DNA from: Liolophura sinensis
Taxonomy: Eukaryota > Mollusca > Polyplacophora > Chitonida > Chitonidae
Assembly (NCBI RefSeq): GCF_032854445.1
Contig: NW_027017954.1
Location: forward strand, 372,001 to 436,000
DNA: 64,000 bases
Direction: 5' to 3'
In this document: piece after piece, positions 26,101 to 35,100 of the stretch
Position numbering within the stretch: the first letter of the stretch is position 1
How the letters are laid out: each line of letters begins with the position of its first letter
Translations under genes and position numbers: made by a program
Notes under the pieces: generated by a model
Told to the model about the DNA's origin: nothing
The model's database searches: none
What the model saw: only the letters and a program-made list of their open reading frames with translations

Positions 26101-29100
26101 GGGGTAAAGAAACGCTGTTTAATAGCTTGTATAGGGCTCTGACGTTAGGTCATTCTTTTCAGAATTTAAGAGAGGCTATTCTCTTGGAGGAATTTAAGAA
26201 CAATGTTGGAAATGAGGTCAAGGCTCATTTAGGTGAACAGAAGGTCAAGGACATTAAGACCGCGGCAAGTTTGGCTGATGAATATGAGTTAAATCATAAG
26301 AGTAATGAACAAAATTTTCAGGCTAAATTTCAGAAGTGGAATTCCGACAAAAAGACTTCAAATTTTAGTACTGACAAGCAGATAACAAAAGTCAAATGTG
26401 TGTTTTTCTTCTGATACGTTCCCCGTCAACATACGCAGTTTTTATCCTATGGCCAAATTATACGTTAAAGAGGTAGGGCAGACACCAGAGACATAATGGG
26501 GATTCATGTCTGCTGGTGTTGTTACTGGTAATGGAGTTACCTCCCCTGTTAGCATACTTAGGAATCCTGGGGCAAACCAGTCTGATATTAGCAGATGTTG
26601 TTCCGATAAGGCTGCCAGTCATGTTCTGATCCAGGGTTTTAATGGAAATTTTATGTCTGTTCCCTTACTAGAGGTGACCGTAAATTCTGATTTGGTTACT
26701 GTAGGAGTTGTTAATAGTTTGCCTGAGTAAGTATTTTCTTTTATGCTCGGTAATGATTTAGCATGAAATTAAGTTAAGGTTTGTCCTCATGTCTGCAGTG
26801 TACAGGTTTTTGGACGAAAATACAAAAGACCTACGGCAAGTTCCCAGGTATATTTCCCTCTTGTGTGGTTATCATGTCACAGAAAAGAGCTAGGGAGAAG
26901 GAAGACAATTCTTCTGTAACCATCGGGGATTCAGCGGGTAATATTAATTTGGCTAAAACGTTCTTTCATGATATTGATAGTGTAGAGAATGTAAGGGAAT
27001 TAAGTAAGTCTGCTTTATTTTTCGAGGGAATACCTGGAGGATGGGCTGTTGAGAAGAAAGTATTGACTGCCTCATGCATTAGCTAATGATTAAGCAAATT
27101 TAAATCAAGTTTTCTCACCTCCAACTGTAGACAGGAACTACTTAAGATGGGTCATGAGATTCCAGTAGGTGGACATTTAGGCATTAGAAAATAAAATCGC
27201 TCGCTATATTTATTGGCCTAAGATTCACAGGGATCTGGTTAATTTCTGTAAGACAGGTCACACCTGTTAGCTTGTAGGAAAACCACAGCATAGTATAAGG
27301 AATCCTTAATTCCAAATCCGGGTTTTAGTGTGCCTTTTAGTAAGGTACTTATTGGCTATCATGGATACAGCTAACAGATACAGCTAACTACACCTCGGAT
27401 AGTTAATAGTCTGTTAATCTTTTCACCAGATATGGTTTACCTAAGGAAATACAAACTGACCAGGGCTCCATCGTTATGTCTGGTTTATATCAGGAATTCA
27501 TGTGGGATTAAGCAGCTTTAATCCACACCTTATCACTGTCGATCCCAAGGGGCTTTGGAAAGATACCACCAAATCATGGAGAGCGCTCTACGAGCATACT
27601 GTATGGAAAATTCTGAAACTTGGGACAAAGCGATAAAATTTGTATTGTTTGCCTCTAGAGATACTCCTAATAAGTACACTGGGATTAGTCTATTTGAGTT
27701 GGTGTATGGTCTTAAGGTTAGATGTCCTCATGAAACAGAAGTAACCTTATTAGAGTATGTTTGCCCCTACCTCACGAACCGCTTAAGGCCAAGTTTAGTG
27801 GACCATATCGGTTAGCAAAAAGCTAACGCTGTTAACTACATTATTAGCACACCTGGTCATCGGGAAACTGTCACATGTCGCATTAATATGTTGAGCATTT
27901 TAGGTAAAGTGTTAAGTCACCTTTCTAAATGTCGGAGATAGGATTGGCTCAGTTGGTTAGCGCGCTAACGCAGCGTAATGACCCGGAAGCCTTCACCAAT
28001 GAGGTCGCTGTGAGTTCAAGTCAAGCTCATGCTGGCTTCCTTTCCGACCGTACGTGGGAAGGTCTGCCATCAACCTGCGGATGGTCGTGGGTTTCACCCA
28101 GGCTCTGCCTGGTTTCATCCCACCATAATGCTGGCGGCTGTCGGAGAAGTGAAATATTCTTGAGTACGGCGTAAAACATCAATCAAATAAATAAATAAAA
28201 TATGTTTGGATGTACCTGGTTGTACTAATGCTGCAGGACATGATGTAGATGTAGGAGGGGCTGTACCCATCAAACATCACCCTTTCAGGATTAACCCTGC
28301 AATGCTAAAGCTTGTTAACTAGGAAATACGGTACATGTTAGACAGCGGGGTTATAGGGCATAGCCGGGGTGGCTGTTGTTCACCAACTGTAGTTATTTCT
28401 AAGTTCGATGGTTCTATACGCCTATATGTGGATTACAGAAAGATCAATGCTGTAAACAAGACGGATTCTTATCCTATTCCTCGTAGTGAGGATTGTATTG
28501 ATAGGGTAGGAAAGGCAAAGTTTATTACTAAGATTGCTCTTAGTAAGAACCTGGTAAACATCTCGAAAAGATATTCTCTTGATTGTCTTCATTGGGTTTA
28601 GTGACTGATCTCAAGAAAAATTTGCCAAAGAACAAGCGACATACCTTGGTCCCTCATTCAGCCAGAATCCAGGCCATACTATCTTTACCAGTGCATACTT
28701 GTAGGAAAGGCCTTATTAGAGTGCTTGGGGTATGTCGTTTTACCGTACGTTTGTGCCCAATTTCAGCGATCTTGCTGTTCCATTGACTCTGTTGCCCAAA
28801 AAGAATGTCAAGTGTGTATGGTCAGATAGTTGTTAGTCAGTTTTAATGGGTTAAAGGACATTCTATCTAAACGTCCTATTTTCAAAGCTCCAAATCTAAG
28901 CCGTCCTTTTCAGATGCCTAGTGACATCGAAGTAGGATCTGCTTTACTCCAGGAAGGAGAAGATGGAATGAATGAATGATTATGGCTTAACGCCACATGG
29001 GCAATATTTCAGCCATATCGTGGCGAGTACAGAAGATGGAATAGAACAGCTGTGAGCTATTTCTCTAGGAACTTAAATAGACATCAAAGGAATCAGTCCA

Positions 29101-32100
29101 CCATAGAAAAGGAGGCGTCTGGGCTGGTGCTGGCTGTACAGCATTTCGAATTGTAATTGACCAGTTGCTCTGGTAATATCACTATGTATACTAATCACGA
29201 CCCTTTGGTGTTCTTAGAAAAGTTTTAAGAACAAGAATCAAAGATTATTACGATGGTATTTGACCTTACAGCCTTATGATGTGGAAATTATACATATTGC
29301 TTGTGTTACGGTATTGAAAACGGCAACAGAAAACAGACTCAGTGACTCAATATTACAATGTAAACAATGCTTTATATATAAAATGAGACGGACAGTTTTA
29401 CAGACAGTTCAACAACAACAACAACATACACATCAGCATTACCGGTCTTTACAAGTTTCCAGTTCACCTTTGCATCCCAAGGAATGTATTCCAGGAAATC
29501 CAACGTAAAGACCATGGGATAAACACACAATTCACACAAGTCACAAATTGTCCTAGACAGGTACTTCGCCAGGTTAGCGAACACGAACACAGTACACAGG
29601 TTACACAGAACTGGAACAGTCAAGCCTTTGAATGACGTCACACCCGCAGAGCACAACACAGGGTAAATACAGGCATGGAGGTATAATCCACTTCAGATCA
29701 GTCACAGCTCCCGCAGAAGCTCACAAACGAGCCGTTCAGAGACGTAGAGTAATGTCACCTTGTGGCAGAACGAACGTCCTTTGCAAAACTGAAAACTTCA
29801 GTTTAGAGTCCTTGACGACCTTGTCGGTCAGGTGAGGTCAGCGTGTTAAACAAATTACACAGTGCGCACTGTATAATCATAATCAAGATCCGAACACCAA
29901 TAAACGTGACTTCCGCAGAAATTCACATAAACCAGACATCAGTACTACTGTGGTACACAAACGGTGCCGGCATAAAAAACTGTCCTCCCAAATGAAACTG
30001 GCATCACCAGCTCATATCAAAATAATGGACTCGATACGAGAGCGTCTCACACTCTCCTGGCTCCCAGTGGATGCAGCAAAAATACCTCCCCTCTGCACAG
30101 AAAACACGGCTTATATACGTGCCAGGTGGATTCAACTATTCTTAGACACAGAATTAACAGCCAATGAACATCCAGTTAAATAAACAGAGCATTGAACAAG
30201 GTGCTTTCGGCCAGGTCCGCACTGTACATATATAACAGGGCCTGTTATGCTTATAACATATAACACAAAGGTCCGCAGACTAACAGTACAGGAAGACGTT
30301 AAATAGTCATACATAACACCCCCACCCTTCAGGGAAAGAAAGTTTTGCATAAAACTTTCTTTAACATATTCATAATCACGAATAATAATAACGTTTACCA
30401 CACAGTCTTTAAAAACAAAGCTGCAGAAAACCAACTAGACACGTGACAAACAATCAGCAATCACATTATCTTTCCCTTTTATGTGTCTAATCTCTAGATT
30501 AAATTCTTGCAAAAGCAAACTCCACCGTAACAATCTTCGGTTTTTACCTTTTAGTTTGTGCAAGAAGGTTAAGGGATTGTGATCTGTATACACAACAATG
30601 GGGTAACTTGAGGAAGTCACATATACTTCAAAATGCTGTAATGCTAGAATCAAGGACAGACACTCCTTTTCTATTGTCGAATAATTTCTCTGGCACTTGT
30701 CAAATTTGCGAGAAAAAAAAAACATACAGGGTGATCAACGTGATCTGTTTCATTTTCTTGTAACAAAACTGCCCCAGCAGATATATCACTAGCATCAACA
30801 GTTAGCTTAAATGGTAAATTAAAATCAGGTGCTACAAGTATGGGGCCGCTGCTTAGCATGGCCTTTAATCTATCAAAAGATCTCTGACACTCAATGGACC
30901 ACAAGAATTTAGCACCTTTCTTTAACAGCTGAGTTAGTGGCTCACTAACAAATGAAAAGTTCCTACAGAACTTACGATAATAACCTGCCATGCCCAAAAA
31001 ACGCTTTAATTCTCTCTTACAACTTGGCACCGGAAAACAAGAGATAGCAACTCCACTAGGATGTACAACATTGAGATCAGTGCTATCTCTGTCTACATAT
31101 GGCTTTAACATGTTAATGTGACAAAGTTGTCTAGATTTGCGCCGATCAGGAATGAAAATAACATAATTAAGATCACTTAACCTCTTGTCTACTACATAAG
31201 GTCCAAAATAACGAGCCTCAAGTGGCTTACCACTAACTGGAAGTAAGGCCAATACCTTCTGACCAACTTCAAATCTGCGTCTTACTGTCTCTTTGTCATA
31301 CTTAGTTTTCATACTCTTCTGAGAAGCTGTAAGATTCTCTCTGGCTAACTCACATACTCTGTTGAGCTAAGTACGAAAACTTGACACATACTGTAATAGG
31401 TTAACATTGTCACTATCACCAGACACAAACTTTTCCTTGAACAACTGTAGTGGACCACGCACAGTATGGCCAAACACAAGCTCAAATGGACTAAATCTAA
31501 GTGACTCTTGTACAGACTCTCTTACAGCAAACATTAACAAAGGTACACCCTCGTCCCAATCTTTCCCTGTCTCAAAGCAGTAAGTTCTTATCATACTTTT
31601 CAGTGTCTGATGGAATCTCTCTAGTGCTCCTTGACTTTGTGGGTGATAAGCTGAGGATTTATACTGGCTAATACCTAGCTCATGCATAACTTGTTGGAAC
31701 ACACCAGACATGAAATTTGAACCCTGGTCTGACTGTACTGACTTAGGCAGACCAAACATGGTGAAGAACTTAACTAAAGCCTTAATTACAGTCTTGGCAG
31801 TAATATTCCTTAGTGGAATTGCCTCTGGGAAACGAGTTGAAGTACACATTATGGGTAACATATACTGATTTCCAGACTTTGTCTTAGGTAGCGGACCAAC
31901 ACAATCTATTAAGATTCTACTGAAGGGCTCACCAATTGCAGGAATAGGCCTCAAGGCTGCCTTGGGGATTGTCTGGTTAGGTTTCCCCACTAACTGACAT
32001 GCATGACAAGACCTGCAAAATTCAGTAACATCTTTCCTTATTCCTGGCCAATAAAAATGACTGAGAATCTTATGATAGGTCTTATTAACACCTAAATGAC

Positions 32101-35100
32101 CTGCTAACGGCGTTTCATGCGCTATGGTCAGTATGTCTTTTCGATAAGACTTGGGCACAACTACCTGATGCTTAATTGCCCATTCATCCTCCAACGAAAC
32201 ATCGGGAGGCCTCCACTGCCGCATCAATATGCCAGACTTGACATAGTAGTAGCATGGGTCAGGTAAAGATTCACCATCTTTAGCTGCATCATTAAACAAG
32301 CAAGAAATACTTGGATCATTGTGTTGTTCAGCAATCAACTCAGTCCTACAAAATGGCTGATCACCACTAACAAAATTAGTATCTACTTCCTGCTGGCTGT
32401 CTAATTTGGAAGAATCTCCATCCAACATGTTGTTGAGAAAAGTCTCACTCAAATCAACAGTACTACCCTGGTCTGTACTGACTTTTCTAGACATAGCTCT
32501 TGTAACAACACAGGACGGATATAAACCCGCTATCTCGCTTTCAACTGGCTCTGTGACTGAATTCAGAGAAGGCTTATCAACCATTAAGGGATCAACAGTA
32601 ACTTTATCATGTGCCAAGTCATTTCCCAACAACAAATGAATACCCTCAAAAGGTAATGAAGGCTTAATGCCTACCCGGACAGGTCCAGATATCAAATCTG
32701 ATGACAAATAAATATCATGAAGGGGAACACTGACAAAGTCACTAGACTCTACACCTCTAATAAGGGCACGAACCCCAGAGTATGACTCTTCAGAAAAGGG
32801 CAGAGTATTCATCAACAACAGAGACTGAGATGCCCCAGTATCCCTTAATATCTTTATAGGGGTAGCACAAGACATGTCGCTTCTAAGCGACACTGAACCA
32901 GAATTGATAAACGGAGCGAAGCTATCCATAGAGCATTTGGGAATCTTATCCCATCCCATATCAGCTAACTCAGATCTGTTTTTAACTGCTGATGTAACTT
33001 CCGGCAATGTTTTGTGCATTGCAACACAAAGACCTGTGGGCTTAGACTCATTCTCAGCTTCCCGTCTCCTTTTCAACTTGTAACATTCACTCATCACGTG
33101 ACCTTCCCGCTTGCAAAAATTACAAGTGACCCTATTTCGAGGACTACCATTCCAACCTGAACTACGTGAACCATGAGCTGTAGAACCACTGGAGCCTGGT
33201 GTAGAACTCTTCTGTATAGAGCTACCTCTACCTGTTGCATGTGACTGGGTATTTCTACGTGTAAATGAATTAAATGGCTTACCCGTGTATGTAACCTTAT
33301 GTGTCAAGGAATAATCATCAGCTAAACTAGCCGCCTCTTCAAGTGTACTCGCCTTCTGCTCATCAACGAACACCTTTACATCATTATGAATACAACGCTT
33401 GAACTCTTCTACCAGCACAAGCTGACGCAAACTTTCAAAATCCTTGCCTATTTTCTTGGCTATGCACCAGCGATCAAACAACTGCTCCTTAGCTCGACCA
33501 AACTCAACGTATGTCTGATCTCTACCTTTTTCACAGTTACGAAACTTCTGGCGGTAAGCTTCAGGCACCAATTCATAACCCTTCAAAATTACCTCTTTCA
33601 CATAGTCATAATTGGAAGCATTCTCTACACTTAACTGAGTATAAATTTCCCTGGCCTTTCCAATTAGCACACTCTGTAATAACATAGTCCAGAACTCTTT
33701 AGGCCACTTCAAACTATTTGCAATTTTCTCAAAATGCAGAAAATACTTATCCACCTCTTTTTCCTGAAAGGATGGAACTAACCGAATGTATTTGGTCACA
33801 TCAAATCCTGAATCCTGTCTACTGGAAGGACCCGGTTTCTCACCTCTCTCAACCTCTAACTTTTTCATTTGGAACTCCAATTCTCTTTCCCTCTCTCTTT
33901 CTTGCATTTCTCTCTCCTCTCTCTGCACTTCCCTCTCTCTCTCTTCTCTCTGCACTTGCACTTCCCTCTCTCTTTCCTCTCTCTGCAATTCCCTCTCTCT
34001 TTCCTCTCTCTCTCTCTGCATTTTCAACTTTTCTAACTCTATCTCATGTTCCCTCTCTTTCTCTCTCTCTCTTTCCTCTTTCTCCAATCTCAACTTTAAC
34101 TCAAACTGCTTAAACTTAAGCTCGGCATCAGACTGACCCTCGAACTCATAATCAGATAATGCAGAACTATCAAACTTCCCTATCTCCACTAAATGTTTCA
34201 ACAAAGTATGCTGCATATCTCTTTTCCTCCATGAAGACTTTATGGACAAACCTAAAAATATCCCTAACTTAACCAAGTCTTCCTTCTTCAAACTCTCAAA
34301 AACATCCTGATCGGGCGCATTAACAAACTGTTTAGGATCAAAATCTCCCATTGTAAATATTTAGCCACTGAATCTTTCACCGTTAAAATTAAGCAATCGC
34401 TTCTCACATGTGTTTAACTTCAAATATCCGGTGCAAAACAAAAGGGAAACAATCAGTTCCCGGACAAGCCCCCAATTTCTGTTACGGTATTGAAAACGGC
34501 AACAGAAAACAGACTCAGTGACTCAATATTACAATGTAAACAATGCTTTATATATAAAATGAGACGGACAGTTTTACAGACAGTTCAACAACAACAACAA
34601 CATACACATCAGCATTACCGGTCTTTACAAGTTTCCAGTTCACCTTTGCATCCCAAGGAATGTATTCCAGGAAATCCAACGTAAAGACCATGGGATAAAC
34701 ACACAATTCACACAAGTCACAAATTGTCCTAGACAGGTACTTCGCCAGGTTAGCGAACACGAACACAGTACACAGGTTACACAGAACTGGAACAGTCAAG
34801 CCTTTGAATGACGTCACACCCGCAGAGCACAACACAGGGTAAATACAGGCATGGAGGTATAATCCACTTCAGATCAGTCACAGCTCCCGCAGAAGCTCAC
34901 AAACGAGCCGTTCAGAGACGTAGAGTAATGTCACCTTGTGGCAGAACGAACGTCCTTTGCAAAACTGAAAACTTCAGTTTAGAGTCCTTGACGACCTTGT
35001 CGGTCAGGTGAGGTCAGCGTGTTAAACAAATTACACAGTGCGCACTGTATAATCATAATCAAGATCCGAACACCAATAAACGTGACTTCCGCAGAAATTC

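Noticed and set aside
26506-26730. Aspartic protease in the old gypsy copy
   Set aside because: The catalytic Asp is replaced (NPGA for DTGA), so it is only a remnant.
27940-28030. tRNA-like sequence
   Set aside because: A and B boxes belong to a SINE head; it continues into the SINE centre and tail and does not fold as a complete tRNA. The same applies to 40149-40220, 2553-2580 and 53380-53423.
29372-29659. 95-codon minus frame, also at 34548-34835
   Set aside because: It lies within both LTRs, repeats only because the LTRs are identical, and has no recognised domain.
33718-34136. Ser/Leu-rich plus-strand frames of 116-131 codons
   Set aside because: They are the complement of the Glu/Arg-rich coiled coil of Gag on the minus strand.
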